This document shows positions 25,738 to 37,081 of a stretch of 64,000 nt of DNA, piece after piece (the first letter of the stretch is position 1; each line of letters starts with the position of its first letter). Where the stretch lies: positions 372,001 through 436,000 of the forward strand of contig JARVLF010000016.1 in the NCBI GenBank assembly GCA_030849465.1, read 5' to 3'. Below the pieces are notes generated by a model. The model searched no databases and was not told the DNA's origin. It saw nothing but the letters and a program-made list of their open reading frames with translations. A program made the position numbers and the translations under genes. This stretch comes from Moesziomyces globuligerus (lineage: Eukaryota; Basidiomycota; Ustilaginomycetes; Ustilaginales; Ustilaginaceae).

Positions 25738-27543
25738 TCAGTGGTGGAAGAGACGGAGGTTGGTCCTGACGACGACCATGTTGTACTTGTTGGCGGTGGC
25801 GACGCAGGCGTCGTCCATGACCGAGCCGCCGGGGGCGACGATGAAGCTGGTGCCGCTCCTCTTTGCCCTGTGCACGTTGTCGGGGAAGGGGAAGAAGGCG
25901 TCGCTGGCGCAGACGACGCCGGTGAGCTTGTCGGCGTGCTCCTTGCGCTCCTCGGCGCTGAGGGGCGCGGGGACCTGTTCGAAGACGGCCTCCCACTCGG
26001 CCTTCTCCTCGGACGAGAGGTTCTCGGTACCCTCGACAAAGAGGTCGATGGCGTTGGACTTCTCGGGGCGCTTGGTGCCCTTCTTGAAGGGGAGGCTGAG
26101 CACGCGCGGGTGCTGGCGGAGCCAGAAGTTGTCGGTCTTGCTACCCGCCAGACGCGTGCAGTGGATGCGCGACTGCTGGCCGGCGCCGAGGCCGATGACC
26201 TGTCCGTTCTTGGCGTAGCAGACCGAGTTGCTCTGGGTGTACTTGAGCGCCAGCGTGGCGACGATGAGGTCGAGCTGGGACTGCTCGGGAACCTGCTTGT
26301 TCTCCGAGACAATGTTGGTGAAGAGGTCCTTGGTGATCTTGACGTCGTTGCGGCGCTGCTGGAGCTGGACGCCGTAGACGGTGCGCGTCTCGATGTCCGA
26401 GGGCTCAAACTGCGGGTCGATCTGCAGGACGCAGTACTTGCCGCCCTTCTTCTTGGACAGGATCTCGAGCGCCTCGGGCTCGTAGGCGGGCGCGATCACG
26501 CCGTCGCTCACCTCGCGCGAGATGATCTTGGCAGTCTGCACGTCGACCGGGTGCGAGAGGCCGATAAAGTCGCCAAACGACGACATGCGGTCGGCGCCGC
26601 GGGCGCGGGCGTAGGCGGTGGCCAGACCCGAGAGCTCGCCGAGGTCGTCGACGAAGAACGCCTTGGCCTCGAGCTCGGACAGAGGCACGCCGACGGCCGC
26701 ACCGGCGGGCGAGACGTGCTTGAAGCTGGCTGCGGCAGGGAGGCCGGTGGCCTCGGCGAGCTCGCGAACGAGCGCCCAGGCGTTGAGCGAGTCGAGGAAG
26801 TTGATGTAGCCGGGAGAGCCGCAGAGCGCCTTGACGGGCATCTCGCCGGCCGTGACGAAGGCCTGAGCGGGCTTCTGGTGCGGGTTGGCGCCGTAGCGGA
26901 GGGGGAGCTGCTGGACAACGTCGGTGGACTTGGAGGCGAGGCTGGCGTACTGCTGGCGATAGTAGTTGCTGATCGCCTCGTCGTAGTGGGCGGTCTGGGA
27001 GAATGCCTTGACGGCGAGCACGTTGCGGTTGGCCTTGGCCACCTCTGCGTTGGAGCTGGCGTAGTTGTCGAGGAATTTGGTGTAGTCCTTGGGGTCGGAG
27101 AGGACCCAGACGCGCTCGTGGTTCTTGGCGGCAGCACGGAGGAGGGTGACGCCTCCGATGTCGACCTCCTCGGTGGCCTGAGCGATGGTGGGCTTGGGCT
27201 CCTTGGCGATGGTCTCCTCGAAGGGGTAGAGGTTGCAGACGACTACGTCGATGGGCTCGATGCTCTGTGCCTTGAGGTCCTCGACGTCGGAGGGCTTGCC
27301 GGTCTGGGCGAGGATGCCACCGTGGACGGCGGGGTGGAGGGTCTTGACTCGGCCGCCGAGCATCTCGGGAGCCTTGGTGATGTCAGAGACATCGCCGATG
27401 GGCAGGCCGGCCTCGCGGACGAGCTTGGCGGTGCCGCCGGAGCCGAGGAGACGGACGCCGAGAGCGTGGAGGCCCTTGGCAAGGTCGAGCAAGCCGGTCT
27501 TGTCGTAGACCGACAGGATGGCGATGGGCTGGGAAGCAGACAT
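25738..27543 (-). CDS. ADE17: Bifunctional AICAR transformylase/IMP cyclohydrolase (ATIC)
   Basis: 601 aa from the ATG at 27543, close to the usual 590-600. The N-terminal MGS-like IMP cyclohydrolase domain starts [18 protein letters not shown] and contains [17 protein letters not shown] and [18 protein letters not shown]. The transformylase domain has [15 protein letters not shown], the catalytic [11 protein letters not shown] with its Lys-His pair, and the C-terminal [19 protein letters not shown]. It performs the last two steps of de novo purine synthesis. The frame runs 181 codons further upstream, but that part is unlike ATIC and is taken as leader. Yeast has two paralogues (ADE16, ADE17), so the symbol is approximate. 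Confidence 0.95.
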   Translation of the reverse strand: MSASQPIAILSVYDKTGLLDLAKGLHALGVRLLGSGGTAKLVREAGLPIGDVSDITKAPEMLGGRVKTLHPAVHGGILAQTGKPSDVEDLKAQSIEPIDVVVCNLYPFEETIAKEPKPTIAQATEEVDIGGVTLLRAAAKNHERVWVLSDPKDYTKFLDNYASSNAEVAKANRNVLAVKAFSQTAHYDEAISNYYRQQYASLASKSTDVVQQLPLRYGANPHQKPAQAFVTAGEMPVKALCGSPGYINFLDSLNAWALVRELAEATGLPAAASFKHVSPAGAAVGVPLSELEAKAFFVDDLGELSGLATAYARARGADRMSSFGDFIGLSHPVDVQTAKIISREVSDGVIAPAYEPEALEILSKKKGGKYCVLQIDPQFEPSDIETRTVYGVQLQQRRNDVKITKDLFTNIVSENKQVPEQSQLDLIVATLALKYTQSNSVCYAKNGQVIGLGAGQQSRIHCTRLAGSKTDNFWLRQHPRVLSLPFKKGTKRPEKSNAIDLFVEGTENLSSEEKAEWEAVFEQVPAPLSAEERKEHADKLTGVVCASDAFFPFPDNVHRAKRSGTSFIVAPGGSVMDDACVATANKYNMVVVRTNLRLFHH

Positions 27544-30533
27544 GGCTGGCCGTGCGTGTCTGTGAGTGGTTGGGGTCGGATGAGGGGAGATGAGGATGGT
27601 GAGAAGAGAAGGAGCAGGAAGGTTTGGCGCCGAGGAAAGCGCATGCAGAGTCGATGAGCTGCACGAAACTGATGGCCGGTCAAGGCGCCGATGCTTTCCA
27701 GATGCTTTCCAGATGCTTTCCAGCGGCTGTCGGACTGAGCGGGGGAGAGAGGCTCCTCTGGGGTTGGGTGGAGGTCTGGAGCAGTCTCTCCTCGGCTTGG
27801 ACCTGGATTCTTGCAACTTTTTTTTTTTTCCCCCTTCCTGCTCATCGGCCTTGAGATTAGCTCGCTCGCAGGGCCAATCACAACAGTCCCGTTTGATCGT
27901 GAATGGCTTCCTCTGCCGCCCGCCTTTCTCCACCTTGTGCCGCTCGCCGCTTCGGCGCTTCATTGGCAGCGACAACGTCTGCTGCAACTCGTCTCCTACC
28001 CACCCGCGAAGGCTGCTGTGTCGACATGTCACTGGAGAAGTGGTTTTGGGAGGCTGCTCGTGCTGGATTGAGTGTTTTCTCGCCACCTTTTTGTTGGCCT
28101 TTTTCAGCAGGCCACTTCAATAAAGGCTTGGAAATTGCGTTTCAAGCATCCATCTCGTCCGGTCGAGCCGACAAATTTAAAAGCTTAGTCATGCGAAATA
28201 AGCAATCTCATCGGATCTGGCAAAAAATGCCACGTTTCTCGATGCCGCCCGATGCGAGAGCTTCAAGGCACGCGCAGGGCGTGGCGCTAGGAACACGGGA
28301 TCCAAGCGCAGAAGGACCCTCGTTTCCCGATGCAAACACAACGGAGCCGCAAACCGGGCGCGACACCATCCATCCCAGCATATCACCTGCGCTAGGAACC
28401 GACGCTTCCATGCACATCGCAACCCGAATCTCGGGAGCCTTCCTGCATGTACACACGAGGTGTTATCCCAATGCGTACCGAGCCTGCCACACGAGGTCTA
28501 TTCGCTAAAGGTCGGTGTCGCGAGGCTGAAGATGGCGAGGGGTGGTTGCTGGAGCATGGGCGATGCACTCCGAGGAGATACTGTAGCGGCTTCTGAGCTG
28601 CCCTTGAGAAGAAATCGGGGGGCTGTCTCACAAGGCTGCTGGTGAGACATCGGGCGCGGACGACGGGCAAACAAGCCGCAAGTTGTCCCAGAGAGCACGG
28701 CTCGCAACGCGCTAGCGTCTTTGGATGCTTCCAGTGTTTGTTGGCCCGCCTCACTGTGAATGCGAGCTTGACCGATCTGCTGCCGATTCATGGTCTCGAC
28801 TTCTTAAGTAGTTTAGATTGAGCGGAGAGCAGTTTCCGACGGCTTTGGGCTCGGCACTCGCGCACGGATGGTGCAGAGATGTTCAAGGCTGCCGAAACCA
28901 GCACAGGCACGTCGGCGTCTTGAACTGCATCGGCTTTGCGGCGGCGCACAGTAGATGGCAGGCAATGCGAGGTGCAAGGCGCGCTGGGCTTGCTTGAGAG
29001 TTGGCCGTCGCACGCAGCTCAGAAAGGAAAAAGAAAGCTTCGTCTGCAGATCGATCCTCGTTCGCCCGCATGATCCACGTCCACATGCTCGTCTTTGCAA
29101 ATCCGAGTTCGTTTGACAGCTTGCCGAGCGTGTATTCGCAGGCGGTGGGCGTTTTGTATTGCGCCTTTGAACCGCACTATCAGCGCCGCCTCGGCCGCTC
29201 GGCCCCCCGGCACCCGTCCGCTCCGCCGCCTGCCGCCTGCCGCCCCGCCGCATGATACCGCTGGCAATCGACGGCTGTTTTTGGCAGTCGCACTTCCCAG
29301 ATTGCGAGCGTGCAGCATCCCTACTTACCGAGCCAAGGCCCACCGAGCTGCCGCACTCTGCTCAGCACTGTGACAGACGACAGATGCGGCCCGCCGATCG
29401 CACCCTGTACTGTCACCTACAAGGCGAGCTCGCTTGCAGCTTGGTGTGGTGCTCTACAGTGTCTAGTGCAAACGCTGCTCTTCAACTCAGCATGCCGGGT
29501 AGGACGACAAGCTGCAGTAGTGTAGAGCACACGAAGACTGCGCACGCCGGCGTCCCTGCGACAGTGTCCGACCCAAAGAATCCGCGCGTCGATTTGCACA
29601 TGTTCTTCCACTCATGCCCGCAGCCCCCCCGGTAAGTTACCGCACTCGCCGTTCAGCATGTGCGCGGCTGAGTCTGAGCCATGCATTCGCGGGCATCACC
29701 CGCATCTGCGCCATAACACAATGATGTACCCGACGCTTCGCAGAATGTTCGCACTGCCTCTGCCTCTTTGTCCCCCCTCTCTCTCCATGCCCCTGCATTC
29801 GCCGTGATGCTCAACGTGGCCGATCTCAGCGTCTAGGGTATGCAGTGGAAAAGCCGGTGCTCAGGCCCCATGTTGCCGTTGAACAAAACACGGCCCTCGC
29901 TGCACGCCACTTCATTATCTCCGCCAAGATTGCACCCACAGACGCTCTGCCTCTAGCGTTGTTGCCGCGCCGCCGGCTGCTCGACGCTCGAACGCCGTGT
30001 GACGCTATGCAGAGCGTAGCAGAAAACACCGCAACGTAGATGCTCCTCGAAGTTGGCTCGCCGCGAATCCGTTCGACGTCGTGTTTGTTCCCGTCAGCGC
30101 CTGTGAGACGTTGAGAGGACAAAGAGAATGCGGACGGCAGGCTGCGTTGGGTGGCTGGGTGGGAGCATCGAAGAGCCCACTCTTGGACGCCAAAGGGCGA
30201 GCCTGCGGCGCAGATGAAGTCCATGCGGTTCCACACCAAACAGCGAGATTGCCTGAAACCCACCCAGCCCACCCCGGTTCCCTTTGTGGTTTCACTTCTT
30301 CGACGCCCCTCTTCCTCACAGAATCCCTCCTTTCCCTCCTCTCCCTCTCAACGTCCCCCGTCCCTTCTTACCACTCCTCACTCTCTTTCCTATCTCCCCT
30401 ACCACCTTTCCCCCATCACCATTGTCGACAGATACGTGCTCTGGCTAGTACCGTATCCACATTCTTTTCGACACATCCACCACTGCCTACCAGCCGACAT
30501 AGACCGCTGCTTCTCGATCGACCACTTGCAACA
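27544..30533. other. Gene-poor intergenic region (3.0 kb)
   Basis: The left end is the ATIC promoter/leader and includes an 11-bp triplicate at 27691 and a T12 run at 27828-27839. The right end (30.30-30.53 kb) is a long CT-rich leader. In between only short frames without similarity are seen. Confidence 0.4.
27691..27723. repeat. 11-bp tandem repeat, three copies
   Basis: ATGCTTTCCAG is repeated exactly three times in the region upstream of ATIC. Confidence 0.85.
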
Positions 30534-30678
30534 ATGAAGCTCACAACAGCTCTCCTCACCCTGCTCTCGGCCGCCGTTGCCGTTTCGGCGACGGTCGACA
30601 CCACGTTCACTACGACGGCAAGAAGGTCTCGGCCAGGAGGTCATCGAAGGCGTCCACTTCAAGCTCCTCACCAAGGAC
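30534..30678 (+). pseudogene. 5' remnant of an unknown secreted-protein gene
   Basis: An ATG in good context (caacaATGaag) after a CT-rich leader opens with MKLTTALLTLLSAAVAVSAT, a textbook signal peptide. The frame then loses sense. From 30628, one base out of phase with the ATG, a conserved tail reads LGQEVIEGVHFKLLTKD. It is related to the intact tail LSQGVIEGIHFKLFTKN at 42921-42971: 43 of 51 bases match. I see no intron that would repair the phase, so I call a frame-shifted remnant. The protein family is unknown to me. It sits directly upstream of the retroelement. Confidence 0.45.
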
Positions 30679-31425
30679 TCAGGGGTCGCCTACTTCCCAT
30701 CATCCGCACCGCAGACGCGACCGACGCCGCGACGCGAAAAACATCGCACGCCGCTAGCCATCACGGCCACCCTCTAGACACAGTTACTCAGGACGCACAG
30801 CGTCGAGGCTCCGCCTCCCCCATTCTCAGCATTTCGAACTCATCACTGGCCTCACGAGTACTAGTACATAAGGGGTCTGTCTGCCCGCCCACGTCGTTTC
30901 TCGTCGCGAAATGCACACCCCAGACTTCCCGTTGCGATGACTGGAGACATGTGCCGTACAGTGAGAAGCGAATGGTGATACGTCGAGACCCGATGCACGC
31001 GCCACGCACCCCGCGGAACCAACGTCCCATTTGAGAAAGTATGACACACTCCTGCCCCCGCCCACAGCAGCAGACGAGTTGAGACCAATCGCCGCGACCA
31101 GGACGGAGATCACTGCTACCTCATCTGCACTTCTGCCGGATTATGACGTCCCCACCCTCATCGTCTGCAACCTCGGACCGGCGTACTCAATCCCAGCAGT
31201 AGACGGCCAACTCCCTCGCCATCTCATCTGCTACCGCATGGTCGCGCTTCACCTGACAACCACGACTCGTCGACCGAATGCACTAACTCCTTGGGAGCCG
31301 GACCCGCCACCCAGGATGGACGAGATGCTGAGGCGGGACAGGATAAATACAGGCGGTGCCCAGATTAGACACCTCACTGCCCGACCCTCCCCATCGATAC
31401 CGACTCGCTATCACCGTTCGGCACC

Positions 31426-32850
31426 ATGGCTATCCTGTCTACTACCTCCAAGCCCGACAAAGACGCTCACTCGAGTGTCCGACAGAACCTCACCGGCCTC
31501 AACGACTCTGACAAAGTCAATTCCTCTGCAAAGAAGGCCAACCGCAAGAGCAAAGGCAAACCGCGCGAAGACGAGACCATGCCCGACTCTCCGACCGAGA
31601 AGGATCCTGCACAAGAACCCTCTGAGGGCATGGAGGTCGACACGACCGCTGAGGCGACCCAGACCACCCCTGGCTCACCGTACGCTCTCATCAACGATCT
31701 CAACGAGGATGCAACGGCTCCGACCGGCGAACAGGGACAGGGGGCCGTGCAGAACGACAACGAGGACGCAGGTGCTCGACCTCGCCACGAGAACGTGGGA
31801 CGGTTCACGGACGAAGCAACGCCGCACCCCAACGAAAGAGTCAACCATCATCGACCTCTCGGCCCGCGCGATCAACCTCCCTTCAGCTCCACGAGCTCCA
31901 ACACACCCCCGCACACGAGCCACACGCAAGAGGCTAGCCAGGAGAGGATGGACCAAGAAATGACGCGCGACCAAGCCAGGACCGCAGCCATCAGCAGCCT
32001 AGGCATGCAGGACCTCCGCTCTGCCGCGTCCATCAACACCGCCGACTTCGCCAGCCAGGCTGCCCTCGCCCAGGCCGCGACTGCCGAAGAAGAAGAAGCT
32101 GGGACCAGACTGTACATCCCGGTCCATTTCTGGCCCCATGTCCCGACTTTCGAGTGGGACCATGATGAACTGCCGGACCCCATGCGTCAGGACACGGTTC
32201 GCGCTGGCGCTCTCCGCTTCCGATACAACGGAGCCACGCGACGTCTGCCCACCAGCGTCCACCGCGAGTTCATGATCACGACTCACAGAGAAGTGATGGC
32301 GCAAGTGCAGATGATCACGCGCATGGACTTCTACGTGCTCGACCCCTTCCAACGCGGAGGAACGTACTACATCGACGTCGTCATCAGCAACAAAGCCTTC
32401 TACCAGGACGCCAAGAACGTCTCATTCCAGTTCAAGGGCCGCCCTGTTGTCCTGGCCTACTGTGGCGCCCCGATCACCGAGCGAGATATCGTTATGCGAA
32501 TCAACAATCTCCACCACGACATCAAGGCGGCCCAGGTTTTTGGCAAGGTGAAACGAGTCTTCGCCGACACGGTCGACATTTCGGACTGCTGGGGCCTTTT
32601 CTCACCTATGGTAGGAGACGAAGGCGTCCGGTTCGCGGGGGTGATGTACTTCTTCGGCAGGATCAAGAACGACACCGACCGCACGCAGCTGCCGGCCTTT
32701 GTCGACCTCAGCAACGTCCTCCACGGGCGACGAGAGGTGATCGTTCACTACGACGGCCGCCCAAACTGGTGTCTGCAGTGCAGGCCGACCCACGGAACCC
32801 GCCACGTGGTCGACGAATGCCCGCGACAGCGCCTCACCTTTCAGGGCTGA
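31426..32850 (+). CDS. Retroelement gag-like ORF with C-terminal zinc knuckle
   Basis: 474-aa uninterrupted frame with strong start context (ggcaccATGG). The N-terminal half is polar and disordered. A folded part from about residue 220 begins RLYIPVHFWPHVPTFEW. The protein ends with a knuckle at about residues 449-465 (CLQC...H...C, spacing CX2CX7HX4C) preceded by EVIVHYDGRPNW, the layout of LINE ORF1 proteins that bind element RNA. It is a different protein from the 926-aa ORF1 that follows 1.45 kb downstream. It may be a third ORF of the same element or the gag of a second, truncated element. Confidence 0.55.
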   Translation: MAILSTTSKPDKDAHSSVRQNLTGLNDSDKVNSSAKKANRKSKGKPREDETMPDSPTEKDPAQEPSEGMEVDTTAEATQTTPGSPYALINDLNEDATAPTGEQGQGAVQNDNEDAGARPRHENVGRFTDEATPHPNERVNHHRPLGPRDQPPFSSTSSNTPPHTSHTQEASQERMDQEMTRDQARTAAISSLGMQDLRSAASINTADFASQAALAQAATAEEEEAGTRLYIPVHFWPHVPTFEWDHDELPDPMRQDTVRAGALRFRYNGATRRLPTSVHREFMITTHREVMAQVQMITRMDFYVLDPFQRGGTYYIDVVISNKAFYQDAKNVSFQFKGRPVVLAYCGAPITERDIVMRINNLHHDIKAAQVFGKVKRVFADTVDISDCWGLFSPMVGDEGVRFAGVMYFFGRIKNDTDRTQLPAFVDLSNVLHGRREVIVHYDGRPNWCLQCRPTHGTRHVVDECPRQRLTFQG

Positions 32851-34300
32851 TGCTCCCCGAACACACGAACAGAACTCGCTCCCTCTGTCTGTACGCTTCC
32901 ATTGCCGCGTCCCCCAAGCCCTCAACATAAAACGCGCCTAGCTCAACACCCCCACTCCCTGACTGAATGACGTCCACTCTCTTGTCAAATAGAAAAGAAA
33001 ATAAAGAAAGAAACAACAATAGCACGGTGCATCTCCCTTCCTTGCACTGAATTCAGTTCCGCCTCCCCTCTCGCACAATGAACCCTAGATCGCCGATCCC
33101 AAACCCAGACAGGTCAACTGTGCGCGAAGCATCGACATCTCGGCCCTTTTGAATTTCTGCAGAGAATCTTACCCTCGGACGTTTTAAATACCAACTACGA
33201 AACCTGAGCTTAAATGAGCATGAAATACAGCGAGAATTCGGTGACCACATCTCCCTGCCTGCCGCGGACGCGCCTAACACCGATGCGCCGTGAGCCACGC
33301 GACAGCCAAGCGCGGATAAACCACCACCGCTTCGCCTCCAGAACCTTATTGCAGAGCGGGCATGTCAAATAGTGCGCCCCTGTCAACAGCTGACCGCACC
33401 TGCCCCAAACACGGTTACAAGTAAGTAGAACGGATGGCGATGACCCTGCCAAACACGTGGGTACTACTATCATAACCGAGTCCCGAAACCAGCGGCCTCG
33501 ACCCAGTTGACGCAGTCCATGTCCTGGCAACGGCGCGCGATCATGAAATCCAGCGATACCGCCCTATTCCGCCGAAACATCCCCACCGGCTCTGCAGGCC
33601 CTGACGTTCTGAGTGACGTATTCCATTCTCGGACCCGCCCGACTCGTCTGCCCCGTCTGCCCCGCCACTGAGGTCTGACACTACCGCACCTCATTCCGAT
33701 CTAGGCGCGAGCTCAATGAGGGGCGTAACCAGAGCCACCGTGCGGTTGCTTGAACAACAACATCAGGAAGACAAGCAGCAACACCCGCAATCCATGTGCC
33801 CTTCCACCCTTTCCTATCATCACCATACACACACTCGAGCCACGACTAAACGATATTACCGCGGTAAAAGTGTCCGGCACCAGCATCGGGACAAAAGAAC
33901 GACGACGTGGAGCTCATTCCACCCGACGCAGCCATGCACGACTGCATACACACCGGTGACCCAAGTGGTAACGGGCCGAAGACTTCACCCCGTCCACCTG
34001 TTAGCCGGCACCCGACCGACCGACGATCGACTCCGGCACCTTTGGCCTCAATGCCCACACGGACGTCTCATACGCTTCGCCTACTCCGGCACTGAAGCAA
34101 CTGTGTACGACACACGTTCCCTATATAGACCCCTCCACCCCGGCCTTGGCCAATCCCGCAGCGCCCGATATCTCCTTCCCAGTACCATCTCCCTCCACTC
34201 CCAGCCACTTCCTCTCTCTCTCTCCTCCCTTCTCTCTTCTCTCTCCTTTCTTCTCCCTCCTTCGCACCTCTCCTCTTCTCCCCTTCCGAGCGCCTCCACC
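32851..34300. other. Spacer between gag-like ORF and ORF1 of the retroelement
   Basis: 1.45 kb. An A-rich stretch lies at 32985-33030, right after the 474-aa ORF, and could be the tail of an older element. A TATA-like box and a long pyrimidine tract precede the ORF1 ATG. Only short frames otherwise. Confidence 0.45.
34122..34128 (+). promoter_or_regulatory. TATA-like box upstream of LINE ORF1
   Basis: TATATAG, 179 bp before the ORF1 ATG, followed by a nearly pure pyrimidine leader (about 34190-34290). It may be the promoter of a subunit of the element; inferred. Confidence 0.35.
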
Positions 34301-37081
34301 ATGGCTACTAAAGGCGTCGTCCACGTCATCCTGCTCAACCTCAAGGACGTCCCTTACGAAGAGGTCAGCACTGTCGCCCGCAGAGACCAGGGTCAGAACC
34401 GGCGCAACCTTATGCTCGACACTGCTGGTGATGGTCTACCTGGCATGATCTTTCATGATGCGACCAAGCGCACTATTCGACAGGCCGCCACACTACGCAA
34501 ACAGTTCCCGCAAATCCGAATGTATGTTGTCGGCAAAGCAGACGCAGCGAAACGCCTCGGTCGAGGTCTCGTAGCGACCCAATTTGCTAGTGTGCTCACC
34601 GACGCCGACGAGTGGCCGCTCTCAGGCGATGATGTGACGCCGCTCCTCAGCGACGAGGACGAGGACAGCAGTCACGTCACCCTCAATGTCCCACAGACGC
34701 TCGCTCCGGACGCAGACGACAGCAAGACGGCGGACACAAAGGACCGAGAGGGGATCAAGAAGGAAACGGCTGTGCAGTCCAAAGTGACGCTGATCAAAGA
34801 CGAGGCAAACGCGGTCCCGGTTTCTCGGGTCAAAAAAGAGGGCCACCAACCAACGACACCCAAACGAGGACCTATTTTCGTCGACCTGACGATGTCATCC
34901 GACGATGACGAACCCATGTCCTCCGTCAAGCAGGGCAAACGACGAGCCCGTTCGCCCGATCTTCCCAACCCTCTCATCAAACGGACGAAGCGGCAACCTC
35001 TGATCCCGATCACCCCTGGCGAAGTCGTACCGCTTCTGAAGAACTCGTACACCATCTACGGCAAGCTCCCCTTCCACATCTCAAGGATCAAGTTGGGCCG
35101 GGACATGACGATCCAGAGCACCCGCACTGGCCTAGCCAAGGACATCGGCAAGCACACCAAGCCTCTTCAGATCTGCCCCACATCCATCCTGAATAGCAAG
35201 GTGATGACGGTGGTCTCTGGCACCGTGTCATTGGCTCAGGACTTCGTCATGGGCAGATGCCCCTTTTACCCGGTGCTGTACTCACTCCCCAAGAACAGCA
35301 CGGTCGTCAACCTCAAGTTTGAAGGCGCCGAGTTAGAATGGGTCGAGAGGAACAAACGTCAGCTGGAGGCAGCGCAGCGCGACCCAGCCAAGATCAAGAG
35401 ATTTGCAGAAGACTTCTCCACCCACTTCGGCATCCAAACGATCCACCCCTTTCACATCTACTGTCGCATGACGCTACCTCCCGAAAGCAGAGGCAACGGT
35501 ATCGGCCGCAGCCCGTCCAAGACGGAGAAAGACACGCTCTACGCTGCCATGCTAACGCTGCTGGATATCTCGAACGGCACGCGAACGGTGGAAGGCATCC
35601 GAGCGGACTGCAAAGAGAGTATTCGAGACATTAGGTTCACCGAATGGGCCAATCTTCTGGGCATGCACGCGTACGACGAGTGGAATGTGACCCTCAACAT
35701 CAAAAGCTTCAGCTCCAACATCTCCGAATACGTCGACCGCCTCTTCGATGCTGACATAAGAAACAACAGGAACGAGGCCGCACTGAGGAAGTCCACGTTC
35801 CAATCCTCTGTCGGCGCCAGATTCGGCAAACGAGCTAGGGCCGATCGCTTTGCAGGCGGAGCAAGGACAACGAAAGGGACCCTCGCCGGAGACGCGGATG
35901 TCTTGGACGGCGCAAGCAGAGATGCCCCACGGATGCAAGTCATCAGTAAGACGGAGCTCTTGTCCCCAGGCTGGCACCTCTTTGATCTGCACGCAGATCC
36001 TGCTGACACCTCGGCCACGGACACCCACGTTCGCAAGCTGCCCCCAGGCTTTCTGACCAAGATCGTAAAGGACAAGCCAGCGACCCCGTGCAAGGACAGC
36101 GACCTCGCCCGCCAGGTGCTCAACTCGAGCGACATGGTGCCCATGGATCGAACCATGGTCCTACGAGGCGTCAACCTAGGAGAGGGTCTCCCGATTGGTA
36201 ACGTCTACATGCTCCTCCAGACCTGGAAGACTGATGCCGTTTTCCTCCACACCCACTTCAAAGGCCTCTTCGTCACGCGCCTAGCCCACAGAGACCACGA
36301 CGGCAAGACTGACCTCAGCATCACCTTCGCCACGCCCGAGCACCTCCACATTGCCCTGCTCACTCTGCCCAGGTGGCACCACCTCATCACTCTCGGCAAG
36401 ATGGAGTACGTGGCGACAGAGTCGACCACGGATTTTCTCAATCCCCTGAGCGCCCTCACGGCTGTAGGCAAGCACGCCGGCGCGATCCAGGTGATGGAAA
36501 TCCAACGAGCGTTTGCGCACCCAGATGCCGAGATCATGCCCGACTCTGTCCTGCCAATTGACGTGGATGGCACGAACTTTACCGCCAGAGTCACGTACTC
36601 CCAGCCGGCCGCCGCAGCCAAAATGCTCGGCAAAAAGATTCGATTCGACGGCATCGGTCCCTGGCCATACCGAGCCGCCAAGTTGACTGAGCCTCTCCGA
36701 CCCCACGCCAACCCTTCGCCCATCGAATTCTGTCTCTCATGCGGCAGACTCGGCCACGTTCACATCGCCTGCAACGAAGCCATGACGAGCACCGACGGCT
36801 GCCCCACCTGCGCACGCACCTCGGCCAAGCTCTCTCACAACGGCTCCACGACCTGCCCGCTCAGGAAATCTTTCGACAGCAACACCAAGAAGCTCCTGGA
36901 ACAAGCCCTCGCTCAGGCTCAAGAATCAGGCATCTTCGCCCCTCGAAATAACGACCTCTTGGAGCAACTCTTCGGCAAGTTTGACCTCGACGCTCTCGTT
37001 CGCGAAGACCAGAAAGTTGGCCAAGACGAAGACCACTTCAAACGCATCAACACCAATCTCGTCGCGCCTTCGGACAACTGA
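34301..37081 (+). CDS. LINE ORF1 protein with two CCHC zinc knuckles
   Basis: 926 aa from the ATG at 34301 in strong context (caccATGG); the frame also extends upstream without a credible start. The N-terminal part (to about residue 250) is acidic and rich in Ser/Lys. The middle carries conserved-looking globular text. Near the C-terminus there is a canonical CX2CX4HX4C knuckle (CLSCGRLGHVHIAC, about residues 811-824) and a second CX2CX8HX5C motif (about 834-853). ORF1 proteins of Tad/I-type LINEs bind the element RNA and form the RNP used for target-primed reverse transcription. It is longer than most ORF1 proteins. Confidence 0.75.
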   Translation: MATKGVVHVILLNLKDVPYEEVSTVARRDQGQNRRNLMLDTAGDGLPGMIFHDATKRTIRQAATLRKQFPQIRMYVVGKADAAKRLGRGLVATQFASVLTDADEWPLSGDDVTPLLSDEDEDSSHVTLNVPQTLAPDADDSKTADTKDREGIKKETAVQSKVTLIKDEANAVPVSRVKKEGHQPTTPKRGPIFVDLTMSSDDDEPMSSVKQGKRRARSPDLPNPLIKRTKRQPLIPITPGEVVPLLKNSYTIYGKLPFHISRIKLGRDMTIQSTRTGLAKDIGKHTKPLQICPTSILNSKVMTVVSGTVSLAQDFVMGRCPFYPVLYSLPKNSTVVNLKFEGAELEWVERNKRQLEAAQRDPAKIKRFAEDFSTHFGIQTIHPFHIYCRMTLPPESRGNGIGRSPSKTEKDTLYAAMLTLLDISNGTRTVEGIRADCKESIRDIRFTEWANLLGMHAYDEWNVTLNIKSFSSNISEYVDRLFDADIRNNRNEAALRKSTFQSSVGARFGKRARADRFAGGARTTKGTLAGDADVLDGASRDAPRMQVISKTELLSPGWHLFDLHADPADTSATDTHVRKLPPGFLTKIVKDKPATPCKDSDLARQVLNSSDMVPMDRTMVLRGVNLGEGLPIGNVYMLLQTWKTDAVFLHTHFKGLFVTRLAHRDHDGKTDLSITFATPEHLHIALLTLPRWHHLITLGKMEYVATESTTDFLNPLSALTAVGKHAGAIQVMEIQRAFAHPDAEIMPDSVLPIDVDGTNFTARVTYSQPAAAAKMLGKKIRFDGIGPWPYRAAKLTEPLRPHANPSPIEFCLSCGRLGHVHIACNEAMTSTDGCPTCARTSAKLSHNGSTTCPLRKSFDSNTKKLLEQALAQAQESGIFAPRNNDLLEQLFGKFDLDALVREDQKVGQDEDHFKRINTNLVAPSDN

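Noticed and set aside
25540..27657. A 705-codon plus-strand frame opposite ATIC
   Set aside because: It is antisense to a certain gene, has repetitive composition and no similarity.
29449..29530. 10-bp perfect inverted repeat with a 62-nt loop, resembling a mini transposon
   Set aside because: Several such pairs are expected by chance in 64 kb; there is no flanking duplication.
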